Notes under the pieces: generated by a model
What the model saw: only the letters and a program-made list of their open reading frames with translations
Databases searched by the model: none
What the model was told of the DNA's origin: nothing
Program-made: the position numbers and the translations under genes
In this document: piece after piece, positions 45,120-54,290 of the stretch
Layout: each line of letters begins with the position of its first letter
Position numbering within the stretch: position 1 is the stretch's first letter
NCBI GenBank assembly: GCA_963729275.1
Contig: CAVSNH010000004.1
Coordinates: forward strand, 62,001 to 126,000
Source: CAVSNH01 sp963729275
Lineage (GTDB): Bacteria > Actinomycetota > Acidimicrobiia > Acidimicrobiales > RAAP-2
Reading direction: 5' to 3'
Length of the DNA: 64,000 nt

Positions 45120-45950
45120 TCAGATGGTGTACGCCAGATTGTTGATGAGCTGCTCGGCCAGCCGGCGATCGCCGCCCCGCTCGGCACGGCCGAGGGTCTC
45201 CGGCTCGAGGTCGTGCCGCCCGCCCACCAGCCGGAGGAACAATGGGGTCGGCATGGTGACCTCGACCGTGGGCGGCCCGTCGAGGTTGTCGGTGACCGCC
45301 GCCCGGCCGTTGACGGCCACCAGGATCGTACGCAGCGCCGGCCCGGTGAGCTCGAGGAGGACCTTCGAACCGTCGGGGAGGGCGGCTCGGCGCCCGACGA
45401 TGTAACCCAACCCGGTGGTCACCTCGTCGAGGCACGACTCGAGGTCGGCGGGGTCGTTGCGGGGCGGCCCACCGAGGGCCAACCGCATGTCGTGCTCGTG
45501 CATGTAGCAGTCGAAGTGACGGATACGCATGAACCGGCCGTAGCTCTCGTCCCGGCCGACGGGAGTCCATGACGGCGCGTCGAAGTCGGCCTGGTCCATG
45601 GCGTCGAGGGCGGCCAGCCGTTCCTTCGTGACCTCCTCGAACCGGTCGAGCAGCTGCTCGTCAGTCACCGATCGCAGCGACTCGACCCAGATCTCGTTGG
45701 CCTCGGCGATCGGGTTGTGGAGGTGGTCCCGACCGGAGATCTCGACGGTCGGGGGCGAGATACCGCACAATCCCGACTCGGTCCCTACTAGATGAGCGAG
45801 CACATCGTGGACGGACCAGCCAGGGAGGGAGCTGGGCTGCGCCCACTGCTCGGCGCCCAGCGTTCGGCAGAAGTCGACGATGGCCGCGAACTCGCCCCCG
45901 AGGAGCTCGATGGTTCGATTTCGGTCGACGACGGTAGGCACCGGGGTCAC
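45120..45950 (-). CDS. Maleylpyruvate isomerase-fold (mycothiol-type) protein
   Basis: 276 residues (MTPVPTVVDRNRTIELLGGEFAAIVDFCRTLGAEQWAQPSSLPGWSVHDVLAHLVGTESGL). WSVHDVLAHL is the metal-site helix of the DinB/MDMPI fold. A second His pair lies in IRHFDCYMHEHDMRLALGG. The C-terminal part is SCP2-like (LLELTGPALRTILVAVNGRA, LFLRLVGGR). In actinobacteria such proteins use mycothiol; the substrate is unknown. It is divergent from the second GGDEF-EAL gene. Confidence 0.88.
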   Translation of the reverse strand: MTPVPTVVDRNRTIELLGGEFAAIVDFCRTLGAEQWAQPSSLPGWSVHDVLAHLVGTESGLCGISPPTVEISGRDHLHNPIAEANEIWVESLRSVTDEQLLDRFEEVTKERLAALDAMDQADFDAPSWTPVGRDESYGRFMRIRHFDCYMHEHDMRLALGGPPRNDPADLESCLDEVTTGLGYIVGRRAALPDGSKVLLELTGPALRTILVAVNGRAAVTDNLDGPPTVEVTMPTPLFLRLVGGRHDLEPETLGRAERGGDRRLAEQLINNLAYTI

Positions 45951-46095
45951 CGTAGTCCTGGGTGAAACTCCCTTCCGGGCCTCCCCAACAAGCGATCGGT
46001 GCCGGTCGAGACGGCTCGACCAGCTCGATGGTCACCGCCCCTGCTCAACCAAACGGCCAACGGAGCCGATAAGAGGCAACCGAGACGAGGGCCGG

Positions 46096-48444
46096 ATGAA
46101 GCTGACGAAAACTCACCTTTGGAAGTTCATGCTGGTCGCGGGCCTGTGTGCCGTCGGCTGCTACTTCGCGCTTCCGAGCCGTGACGCCCAGTACATCGCC
46201 GGCGCGGTCATCGGGTTCGTCTCGGTGCTCTGCATCGTGGGCGGCATCGTCCTGAACCGGCCCGAGGACCGCGTGAGCTGGCTCCTGCTGGCCGGGGGCG
46301 GCTTCTGCTTCTTCGCCGCCGAGGGCGTGTGGAACCTGGCTCGCGCCGTCCTCCACGCGCCCATTCAGTTCCCGTCCCCCTTGGATGGGCTCTACCTGAT
46401 GGGGTATGTGCTCACCTTCGCCGGCGTCTTGCGCCTGTCGCGAAACCCGAACCGGTCGGCCCGCCGCGAGGACTATGCCGACTCGGCCATCGTCACCATC
46501 GGCGCCCTCGGACTCCTGTGGTATTTCGTGATGGGCCCCCAGGTCCACAATCCCTCCCTGGCGCCGTCCGCGGTGGCCGTGACCGTCACCTACTCGGTCA
46601 TGGACATCCTGCTCGTCTTCGTGGTCTTCCGGGCGATCGTCTTCGGGCTCGAACTTCGCCCCTACCAGGGGATCATCGCCGCCGCTCTCCTCGACCTGTT
46701 CGCCGGTGACTTCACCTATGGCATCCTCGTCGTGCACGGTAACTACCGAACGGGCAGCCCGGCCGACGCCTGGTACCTGCTCGCCTTCGTGCTGATGGGG
46801 GTGGCCGCCCTGCATCCGTCGGTCGGCCAACCCGTGCACATCGAGCCCAAACAGGTACCGAACGTCTACCACCGCGACACTGCCGGGCAACGCCGACTCC
46901 CCTTTGTCGCCTTCGCCGGGTTCGTCCCGGCCGGCATCCTGGTCGTCACGAGCGCCTTGAACCTCCCGGTGGACGTCCCCTTCATGGCCGCTCTGTCGCT
47001 CGCCGTCACCACCCTCATCTATCTCCGCATGATGTGGCTCATCGGGCGCATCACCGGACAGACCAACGAGCTCGAGGTCCACGCCCGCGCCCTCGAGGCG
47101 TCGCACCGCCAGCGCGACGCCCTCGAGTCCGACCTCCGGCACCTGGCTTTCCACGACGAGCTCACCGGCCTGGCCAACCGTGCCCTCTTGCACGACCGGG
47201 TCGAGCACGCCCTGGCCGGGCTGGGCCGCTCAGCGAACACGGTCGCCCTCTTCTTCGGGGACCTCGACGGGTTCAAGACCGTCAACGACACCATGGGCCA
47301 TGACATCGGCGACGACGTCCTGCGGCGGGCCAGCCGTCTCTTGAGCTCGATCGTGCGGCCCGGTGACACCGTGGCCCGGCTGGGCGGTGACGAATTCGCC
47401 GTGCTCATGGTGGACGTCGAACGCGAGGAGACCGCCGTCGACTTCGCCCACCGCATCGTCTCGGTCCTGCGCGACGCGCCCGACTTCGAGGGCCAGCAGG
47501 TGGGGCTCTCGATCAGCGTGGGCGTGGCCTTCGCCGAGCCCGGCAAGACGACGGAGCAGCTGCTGAGCGAAGCCGATTCGGCCATGTACGAGGCCAAGGA
47601 GAAAGGCAAGAACCGCGTCGAGGTGTACGAGTCGTCCATGCGCTCCCGCATGCTAGAACGCCTCGAAATGACCAACGGCTTCCGTTGGGCGCTCGGTCGC
47701 TCTGAGCTCTTCCTCCAGTACCAGCCCATCGTCTCCCTCTCGGACCGCAAGCTGCTCGGATTCGAGGCTCTGGTGCGCTGGAGCCACCCGACCCTCGGAC
47801 TGCTCCCCCCGTTGCAATTCGTCCCCATCGCCGAAGAGACCGGCTTCATCGTGCCCCTCGGGCGATGGGTGCTGGCCGAGGCCTGCGAGCAACTGGCCAT
47901 GTGGTGCCGCGAGTCGGGGGAACAGCTGACCCTGTCGGTCAACCTTTCGAGGCGCCAGCTCACCTCGACACATCTCGCCGACGAGGTGCGGACGGCGCTG
48001 GCCCTCAGTCGGCTCGACCCGCACCAGCTCATCCTCGAGATCACCGAGAGCGTCCTGATGGAAGACCCCGAGCGCGCCGAGCTCGCGCTGCGCGACCTCC
48101 GTGACATCGGTATCCGCATCGGCGTGGACGACTTCGGGACCGGGTACTCGTCGCTCAGCCACCTGCAGCGCTTCCCGGTCGACGTCCTCAAGATCGACAA
48201 GTCGTTCATCGACCCGCTGACCAGCTCCCGGCCCGACAACTCGGCGCTCGTCATCGCAATTATCGGGCTGGCTCGCAGTCTCGACCTCGAGGTCATCGCC
48301 GAAGGCATCGAGCACGAGGGTCAGCTCCACCGGCTCATCGAGCTCGGATGCGAGATGGGCCAGGGGTTCCTCATGGCCCATCCCCTCGACCGCGACGACG
48401 CCCGCTCACTGGTCGCCGACTACGCTGCAGCTGCCCTCGCCTGA
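46096..48444 (+). CDS. Membrane GGDEF-EAL protein (c-di-GMP turnover) 2
   Basis: 782 residues from ATG 46096 (GACGAGGGCCGG upstream). About ten membrane helices fill residues 1-330. The GGDEF part has HDELTGLANRALLHDRVEHAL, the active site ARLGGDEFAVLM, and an I-site RPGD five residues before it. The EAL part is complete: GFEALVRWSHP, VNLSRRQL, ILEITESVLMED, DDFGTGYSSL, LKIDKSF, AEGIEHEG, QGFLMAHPL. It may sense something in the membrane. It is of the same type as 42585-44582, but the membrane domains differ. Confidence 0.93.
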   Translation: MKLTKTHLWKFMLVAGLCAVGCYFALPSRDAQYIAGAVIGFVSVLCIVGGIVLNRPEDRVSWLLLAGGGFCFFAAEGVWNLARAVLHAPIQFPSPLDGLYLMGYVLTFAGVLRLSRNPNRSARREDYADSAIVTIGALGLLWYFVMGPQVHNPSLAPSAVAVTVTYSVMDILLVFVVFRAIVFGLELRPYQGIIAAALLDLFAGDFTYGILVVHGNYRTGSPADAWYLLAFVLMGVAALHPSVGQPVHIEPKQVPNVYHRDTAGQRRLPFVAFAGFVPAGILVVTSALNLPVDVPFMAALSLAVTTLIYLRMMWLIGRITGQTNELEVHARALEASHRQRDALESDLRHLAFHDELTGLANRALLHDRVEHALAGLGRSANTVALFFGDLDGFKTVNDTMGHDIGDDVLRRASRLLSSIVRPGDTVARLGGDEFAVLMVDVEREETAVDFAHRIVSVLRDAPDFEGQQVGLSISVGVAFAEPGKTTEQLLSEADSAMYEAKEKGKNRVEVYESSMRSRMLERLEMTNGFRWALGRSELFLQYQPIVSLSDRKLLGFEALVRWSHPTLGLLPPLQFVPIAEETGFIVPLGRWVLAEACEQLAMWCRESGEQLTLSVNLSRRQLTSTHLADEVRTALALSRLDPHQLILEITESVLMEDPERAELALRDLRDIGIRIGVDDFGTGYSSLSHLQRFPVDVLKIDKSFIDPLTSSRPDNSALVIAIIGLARSLDLEVIAEGIEHEGQLHRLIELGCEMGQGFLMAHPLDRDDARSLVADYAAAALA

Positions 48445-48501
48445 CCGGCACGGCTCGTCGGACGGACGGGTCGGGCAAACTCCGGTCGGGCGGACGACCT
48501 G

Positions 48502-49623
48502 ATGACCAGCGTGCAGACCGACTACACGGCCACCGAATTGTTGGCCGACCCCGACTTCGCCGAGCCATTGATCGTAGGCGGCGTCCGGTGCCACGGCGGC
48601 TTCCTCGACGACGGCACCTACGCCTCACCCCGGACGAAGAACCGGTGGCCGGCCATACGGGCGTGGGAGGAGCAACGGTCGGCGACCTTCGGCACGCCCA
48701 TCCTCGACGTCCCGCTCGAGACGTGGCCCGAGAATTTCCCGAACGTCGAGCAGACCAGGTTCTTGCTGCAAAAGGGTGTCCCCGGCCCGACCATCAGCTC
48801 CCTCACCCGCATCGGGACGGTCGAGGGGTTCGGGGGCATGCTCCGTCTCATCGAGGTGCCCGACTGGCGGTCCTGCCTCGAAGAGGACGTCGCCGGCACG
48901 GCCATCGCCCACATCGACGGCGGACTGTTCGAAGCTCACGCCCGCGACGAAGCCGGCCACGGCGAGGAGGCCGGGCACAACCGGATGTGGTTCGTGGCCC
49001 GTGACATCGCCTTCGAGCACCCGTGGACCGAGGACGAGACAGCCAACATGCTGAGCCGGATGGGCATCGGGGCCGGTGCGGCTTATGGACGACCAGGGAC
49101 GTTGCCGGCACGAACGACCGCGCCTCGCATCCTGCCCGACGACATCGATCCCGCCCTCGAGACGATCGCCACTCGCATGATCGGGCTCCTCCTCATCGAG
49201 ATCAGTGCCTTCCACGGGTTCCGCTGGGCGGAGGCCGTCCTCTCCGACCGCGACCTTGTCGCCGGCGACGGCGAGGCGGCCACCCTCGTGTCCTACATCC
49301 GCTCGGACGAGACGCCCCACGTCGCCTGGTTGCGCACCGCCCTCTCCGAAATGCGCGACCGCACCTGGATCGGGACCAACGGGCGCCGGCACCAGGGAAC
49401 CGAGATGATAGGACGGCTCTGGGACCGGGCGCTCTCTGACTCGCTCAACGTCCGCCGTCGCGAGAACCTCACCTTCCTCATGGGAGAGATCGAGCTGGCC
49501 GTCGATGGCCGGCCCGACGCCGACGAACTGATCGCCGAGATGCTGTCGATGGGGTCGGTGGTGCGCACCGCCGACGGCTCGCTGGCCGATGGGCCGGGCG
49601 GCGACGAGCCCCTCGAGGGATGA
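48502..49623 (+). CDS. Ferritin-like (candidate di-iron) protein of unknown function
   Basis: 373 residues from ATG 48502. Glu/His-rich helices suggest a di-iron carboxylate site: GLFEAHARDEAGHGEEAGHNRMWFVARD, RMIGLLLIEISAFHGFRWAEAVLSD and VSYIRSDETPHVAWLRTALSEM. These resemble the ExxH pairs of ferritin-like oxidases. I do not recognise a named family. The gene is followed after 67 bp by an LLM oxidoreductase, probably in one operon, which suggests a joint oxidative reaction. The start could be later, but ATG 48502 is supported by codon use. Confidence 0.6.
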   Translation: MTSVQTDYTATELLADPDFAEPLIVGGVRCHGGFLDDGTYASPRTKNRWPAIRAWEEQRSATFGTPILDVPLETWPENFPNVEQTRFLLQKGVPGPTISSLTRIGTVEGFGGMLRLIEVPDWRSCLEEDVAGTAIAHIDGGLFEAHARDEAGHGEEAGHNRMWFVARDIAFEHPWTEDETANMLSRMGIGAGAAYGRPGTLPARTTAPRILPDDIDPALETIATRMIGLLLIEISAFHGFRWAEAVLSDRDLVAGDGEAATLVSYIRSDETPHVAWLRTALSEMRDRTWIGTNGRRHQGTEMIGRLWDRALSDSLNVRRRENLTFLMGEIELAVDGRPDADELIAEMLSMGSVVRTADGSLADGPGGDEPLEG

Positions 49624-49690
49624 CGACGATCACCCCTGCGGCGTCTGCACTCTCCGCTCGGCGGACGGCCGGCCCGGGCCGGGGGGCTCA

Positions 49691-51052
49691 TTGAGGTTCG
49701 GCATCTTCTACGAGCACCAGATGGCGCGGCCGTGGCAAGAGGACAGCGAGCAGCGTCTCTTGGCCAACGCCCTCGACCAGATCGAGCTGGCCGATGGCGT
49801 CGGCATCCAGTACCTCTGGGAGGTCGAGCACCACTTCCTCGAGGAGTACTCGCACTCGAGCGCCCCCGAGGTGTTCCTGGCCGCGGCCAGCCAGCGCACT
49901 CGGCGCATGCGGTTGGGCCACGGCATCGTCCAGACAGCCCCGGGCTACAACCATCCAGCCCGAGTGGCCGAGCGGATCGCCACCCTCGACCTCGTGTCCG
50001 GCGGCCGGGTCGAGTTCGGATCCGGCGAGTCGTCGTCCGAGGCCGAGCTGGGCGGGTTCGGCGTGGACCGAGTCACCAAGCGGGAGGCGTGGCTCGAGGG
50101 CCTCGAGGTGGCCATCCGTTGCATGACCGAGACGCCGTTCGGCGGTGTCGACGGTGCCTTCGTGACCATGCCGCCCCGGAACGTGGTGCCGAAGCCCGTC
50201 CAGAAGCCGCATCCGCCGCTCTGGGTGGCGTGCAGCCGGCGCGACACCATCCTGTTGGCGGCACAGAAGGGCATCGGCGCCCTGAGCTTCGCCTTCATCG
50301 AACCGGAGGACGCCCGACAATGGGTCGAGGACTACGAAGCCGTCCTGGCCAAGGATTGCGTCCCCGTGGGCCTGGCCGTCAATCCGCAGGTGGCGTGCGT
50401 GACGCCCATGATGTGCGCCGCCAACGAGGACGACGCATTGGCGTGGGGCCTCGAAGGGGCCAACTTCTTCGGCTACTCACTGGCCCACTACTACGTGTTC
50501 GGTGATCATGTCCCAGCCCGGACCAACGTCTGGAACGAGTTCCTCGAGCGCCGTGGCAAGCACGGCTACTCACCCGAGGCCGCCTTGGCCATGCGCCGCG
50601 ACACCCTCGGCGCCAAGGTGGCCTCCGGCAACGAGACCGGCCTACGAGGAGCCATCGGCACGCCCGAGCAGCTCCGCGGCTTCTTGCGTCGTTACGAACA
50701 GGCCGGGGTGGACCAGGTCATCTTCGTCATGCAGGCCGGTCACAACCAACACGAGCACATCATGGAGTCCATCGAGCGGTTCGGGACCGAGGTACTCCCC
50801 GAATTCGCGGAGCGGGACGAGACAGCTGTGGCGGCCAAGGCCCGGCGCTTGGAGCCGGTCGTGGAACAGGCCCTGGCCCGACGGCCGGAGCCGCCGACGG
50901 CGATGCCGGACGACTACATCATCCGGGCCATCCCCAAGCAGATGGTCGAAGCGGCCCAGAGCGAGCCTGCCCGTCAGTGGCTGGAGGAGCTGGCCGACAA
51001 GCAGGCGGCCGGCGTCGTCGATGAGCAGTTCCAGCGGCTGGTCGACGGCTAG
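49691..51052 (+). CDS. LLM-class (luciferase-like) flavin monooxygenase
   Basis: 453 residues. The preferred start is TTG 49691 (LRFGIFYEHQMARPWQEDSE), because that is where homology should begin; a GGGGGG stretch precedes it. Family blocks are IQYLWEVEHHFLEEYSHSSAPEVFLAAASQRT, RMRLGHGIVQTAPGYNHPARVAERIATLDLVSGGRVEFGSGESSS and KPHPPLWVACSRRDT. EHHF plus the long C-terminus point to the FMN-type alkanal-monooxygenase-like group rather than the F420 reductases. It is in probable operon with the ferritin-like gene upstream. Confidence 0.88.
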   Translation: MRFGIFYEHQMARPWQEDSEQRLLANALDQIELADGVGIQYLWEVEHHFLEEYSHSSAPEVFLAAASQRTRRMRLGHGIVQTAPGYNHPARVAERIATLDLVSGGRVEFGSGESSSEAELGGFGVDRVTKREAWLEGLEVAIRCMTETPFGGVDGAFVTMPPRNVVPKPVQKPHPPLWVACSRRDTILLAAQKGIGALSFAFIEPEDARQWVEDYEAVLAKDCVPVGLAVNPQVACVTPMMCAANEDDALAWGLEGANFFGYSLAHYYVFGDHVPARTNVWNEFLERRGKHGYSPEAALAMRRDTLGAKVASGNETGLRGAIGTPEQLRGFLRRYEQAGVDQVIFVMQAGHNQHEHIMESIERFGTEVLPEFAERDETAVAAKARRLEPVVEQALARRPEPPTAMPDDYIIRAIPKQMVEAAQSEPARQWLEELADKQAAGVVDEQFQRLVDG

Positions 51053-51139
51053 GGCCGGCGACCTCGAGTGGCTCGCTCGGGCACTCCCACCTGCGGGGGC
51101 GCGGCATTCGGCGCGGTCGGTAGCCAATAGGCTGGTGTG

Positions 51140-51400
51140 ATGAGCATCGCCGAGCCTTCGCCCGGCACCGACCCGGCCGAGGACGGCCAGGCAGTCGAGC
51201 TCGCCATCGACGGCATGCACTGCCCGTCGTGCGTCGCCCTCATCGAGGAGGTCCTGGTCGAGCAGGTCGGCGTCCGGTCGGCCACGGTCGACCTGGCCTC
51301 CGCTACCGCCGTCGTGCGCTTCGATCCCGCCGTCGTCGGGACCGATGCCTTGCAGTCGGCCATCACCGAGGTCGGCTACTCGGCCACACTTCGCGGCTAG
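51140..51400 (+). CDS. Small HMA-domain copper chaperone (CopZ-like)
   Basis: 86 residues from ATG 51140; GTG 51137 is an alternative. The ferredoxin-like HMA fold has its metal site in IDGMHCPSCVALIEEVLVEQVGV (MxCxxC) and ends GTDALQSAITEVGYSATL. An acidic tail of about 18 residues precedes the domain. It binds Cu(I) in the cytosol and would hand it to the ATPase that starts 9 bp downstream. The two genes are almost certainly co-transcribed. Confidence 0.9.
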   Translation: MSIAEPSPGTDPAEDGQAVELAIDGMHCPSCVALIEEVLVEQVGVRSATVDLASATAVVRFDPAVVGTDALQSAITEVGYSATLRG

Positions 51401-51409
51401 GAACGTCGC

Positions 51410-54109
51410 ATGGCCACGACGGCGCCCGAGTCAGGGACCCTGGCCGATGACCTCGAGCCCGCTCTCGACACCGCCGAGCTGGCCGTCGGTGGCATGCACT
51501 GCAGTGCCTGTGCAACCCGGATCCAGCGGTCCCTCGGAAAGCTGCCGGGGGTGGCCAGCGCATCGGTGAACCTGGCCACCAACCGGGCCTTCGTCGCCTA
51601 CGACCCCACCGTCGCCGGATCCGACGAGCTGTGCCAGGCGGTGATCGACGTCGGCTATGAGGCATCGCCGATCACCGATGAGCAGCCCGAAGGGGGACCA
51701 CGGCGGGCCGATCCCGACCGATGGGCGCTACGAGCCGCCGTCTCGTGGCCCCTGGCTGTTGCCGCCCTCCTCGTCTCTCTCCTCGCCACGGAGACGCCGG
51801 CCGCGGGTTGGACGGTGCTCCTCCTCGGGGTGACCGTCGAGCTGGCCGGCGGTTGGCCGTTCCTCCGTGACGCGGCCCGGCAGCTGCGCCACGGCGCCAC
51901 CAGCATGGACACACTCATCTCCCTCGGGACGTTGGCTGCCCTCTCGGTCAGCGCCGTCGAGGCCATTGCCCTCGGTGGCCGCCACGTCCATCTCGGAGGG
52001 AGCGGGGCGTTCGCCGCCCGCCTGCACGGCGTCATGGCACCGCTCATCGTGGCCATCCTGGTCACGGGTCGTGCCATCGAAGCCCGGGCTCGGGCCCGGG
52101 CGACCCGTGCACTGCACTCACTGCTCTCGCTCCGCCCCCCCACGGCGCGGGTGGTGGCCGGTCCCGAGGACGAGTCGGGCGAGCTGGTGAGCCCCGAGAG
52201 CGTCCCGGTCGGGGCCCTCGTCAGGGTCCGTCCGGGCGAGGCCATCCCGCTCGACGGCGAAGTGGTGACGGGATGGTCACCGGTCGACGAGTCGATGCTC
52301 ACCGGCGAACCGCTGCCCGTCGACCGGGGCCCCGGAAGCCCGGTCACGGGGGGCACCCGAAACGGCAGCGGGGTCCTGGTGGTGCGGGTCACCGCCGTCG
52401 CTGCCGAGTCCGTCCTCGCCTCCCTTCAGCGCATGGTGGAGGACGCCCAGCGCGACAGGTCACCGCTGCAAGTGGTCGCCGACCGCATCAGCCGGGTGTT
52501 CGTTCCCGCCGTCCTGGCCGGGTCACTGGCCACCTTCCTCGTGTGGTGGCTAGTGGTGGACAACTTCGGCAAAGGCATCCTGAGTGGGCTGGCCGTCCTC
52601 CTCGTGGCCTGTCCGTGCGCCATGGGGCTGGCCGCGCCGGTGGCCATGATGGTGGGCACGGGCCGGGCCTCCGCCCTCGGCATCTTCATCCGGAGCGGCC
52701 AGGCGCTCGAACAGCTGGCCAAGGTCGACCTCGTCGTCTTCGACAAGACGGGAACGCTCACCGAACATCGGGCCACGGTGACCGCCGTCATCACCGCGTC
52801 GGGCTGGTCGAGGGAGCGGGTGCTGGCCCTCGCCGCCGCGGTGGAACAAGACAGCGACCATCCGATCGCCCGGGCGGTCGTCGACGCAGCCGGCGGCCCC
52901 TTGCCGACCGCCCGCAACACCCGAGATGTCCCGGGCACCGGCGTGGACGGGACGGTCGAGGGACAGGCAGTGGCCGTTCGACGGCTCGGGCGCGAGCACA
53001 TGGACCGGACGGCGACGGCGTCGATCAGCGACACCGTCGACGAACGGCAGCGACGCGGCGAAACGGTGGTGGCCGTGCTGTGCGACGACGAATTGGTCGG
53101 GGCCATCGCCGTGACCACGCCCCTCCGGCCAGAGGCCGCCGATGCCGTGGCCACCCTGCACCGCCTCGAGCTGCGCACGGCGGTGTTGAGCGGCGACACC
53201 GAGCCCGCCGTCCGGGTGGCGGCCGCCGAGCTCGGCATCGATGAAGCGGCCGGCGCGCTGTCACCGGCCGACAAAGTGGCCGAGCTGCGCACCCTGCGGG
53301 CAGCCGACCACCGGGTGGTAATGGTCGGCGATGGGGTCAACGACGCGCCCGCCCTGGCCGCCGCAGATGTCGGCTGCGCGGTCGGCAGCGGCTCCGACGC
53401 GGCACTGGCCAACAGCGATCTGGCCCTCCTCGGTAACGACCTCCGGGGGGTTCCCTCCGCCATCGGGCTGGCACGCTCGACCTACTCCGTCATCGTCCAG
53501 AACTTCGGATGGGCCATGGGCTATAACGCCGCCGCCCTTCCCCTCGCCGCCATCGGCTTTCTCGACCCTCTGGTGGCCGCGGTGGCCATGGGCCTGTCGA
53601 GCCTGCTCGTGGTGGCCAACAGCTTGCGCCTCACTCGGGTAGGCCGGGCCCGGGCCGGCCGGCCTGCGGCCCTGCCCACGGTGAGTCGAGGGCGCCGAGC
53701 CATCGCCCTGTCGGTGGCCCTGCCCATCGTCCTTTTTGCCGGCCTCACCGTCGTGAGCCAACTGGTGTCCCCGGCCAGGGGCCAGTCCCTCCTCCCGGCC
53801 CTTCCCTCCATCACCACGACGGCGCTGCCCGGCAGCGGCTCGGTCGAGACGTACTTCGACCCGGGCACTCCGGGGGTCAACCAGTTCCACATCATCTTCT
53901 CGGGGCCAGCCGGCGCCGTCGCCTCCACCCATCCCCAGGTCACAGCCAGCCAGAACGGCGGACCCGGCCTGTTCCTTCGACAGCTCCGGGTCAGCACCGG
54001 GCACTTCAGCGACATCGTGGTGCTCGCCCCGGGACGCTGGGCCTTCGAGGTGACCAGCCCGTTCGGTCACCGGACGGTGTCCTTCACCATCCACCTCGCC
54101 ATGCGCTGA
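51410..54109 (+). CDS. copA: Copper-exporting P1B-type ATPase with extra C-terminal exported domain
   Basis: 899 residues. The N-terminal HMA domain has GGMHCSACATR (Cys31, Cys34). The transmembrane metal site is CPCAMG (about 400), the phosphorylated Asp lies in DKTGTLTE (about 445), and the hinge is GDGVND (about 640). All P1B-1 features are intact. After the usual last helix pair the chain continues for about 130 residues. This part holds an extra membrane helix (AIALSVALPIVLFAGLTVVSQL) and a beta domain (VNQFHIIFSGPAGAVAS...GRWAFEVTSPFGHRTVSFTIHL) resembling the YtkA/CopD C-terminal type. The topology would place this domain outside the cell. Confidence 0.92.
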   Translation: MATTAPESGTLADDLEPALDTAELAVGGMHCSACATRIQRSLGKLPGVASASVNLATNRAFVAYDPTVAGSDELCQAVIDVGYEASPITDEQPEGGPRRADPDRWALRAAVSWPLAVAALLVSLLATETPAAGWTVLLLGVTVELAGGWPFLRDAARQLRHGATSMDTLISLGTLAALSVSAVEAIALGGRHVHLGGSGAFAARLHGVMAPLIVAILVTGRAIEARARARATRALHSLLSLRPPTARVVAGPEDESGELVSPESVPVGALVRVRPGEAIPLDGEVVTGWSPVDESMLTGEPLPVDRGPGSPVTGGTRNGSGVLVVRVTAVAAESVLASLQRMVEDAQRDRSPLQVVADRISRVFVPAVLAGSLATFLVWWLVVDNFGKGILSGLAVLLVACPCAMGLAAPVAMMVGTGRASALGIFIRSGQALEQLAKVDLVVFDKTGTLTEHRATVTAVITASGWSRERVLALAAAVEQDSDHPIARAVVDAAGGPLPTARNTRDVPGTGVDGTVEGQAVAVRRLGREHMDRTATASISDTVDERQRRGETVVAVLCDDELVGAIAVTTPLRPEAADAVATLHRLELRTAVLSGDTEPAVRVAAAELGIDEAAGALSPADKVAELRTLRAADHRVVMVGDGVNDAPALAAADVGCAVGSGSDAALANSDLALLGNDLRGVPSAIGLARSTYSVIVQNFGWAMGYNAAALPLAAIGFLDPLVAAVAMGLSSLLVVANSLRLTRVGRARAGRPAALPTVSRGRRAIALSVALPIVLFAGLTVVSQLVSPARGQSLLPALPSITTTALPGSGSVETYFDPGTPGVNQFHIIFSGPAGAVASTHPQVTASQNGGPGLFLRQLRVSTGHFSDIVVLAPGRWAFEVTSPFGHRTVSFTIHLAMR

Positions 54110-54290
54110 TCCGGTCGTCGGAGGAGTCAGCTTGGTCTCAGCCGAACCTCAACCGACAGCCCAGGCGGTCAGAAAGGGACCGCGTGGGCCACGACGGTCA
54201 CCCTCCGTGCCCAGGCTCCGATCGGACCGAGGCGGTTGATCACGCTCCCAGCGCCCCGCTTGGCCGACTCGGCTTCGGTAGGCTGACTGC

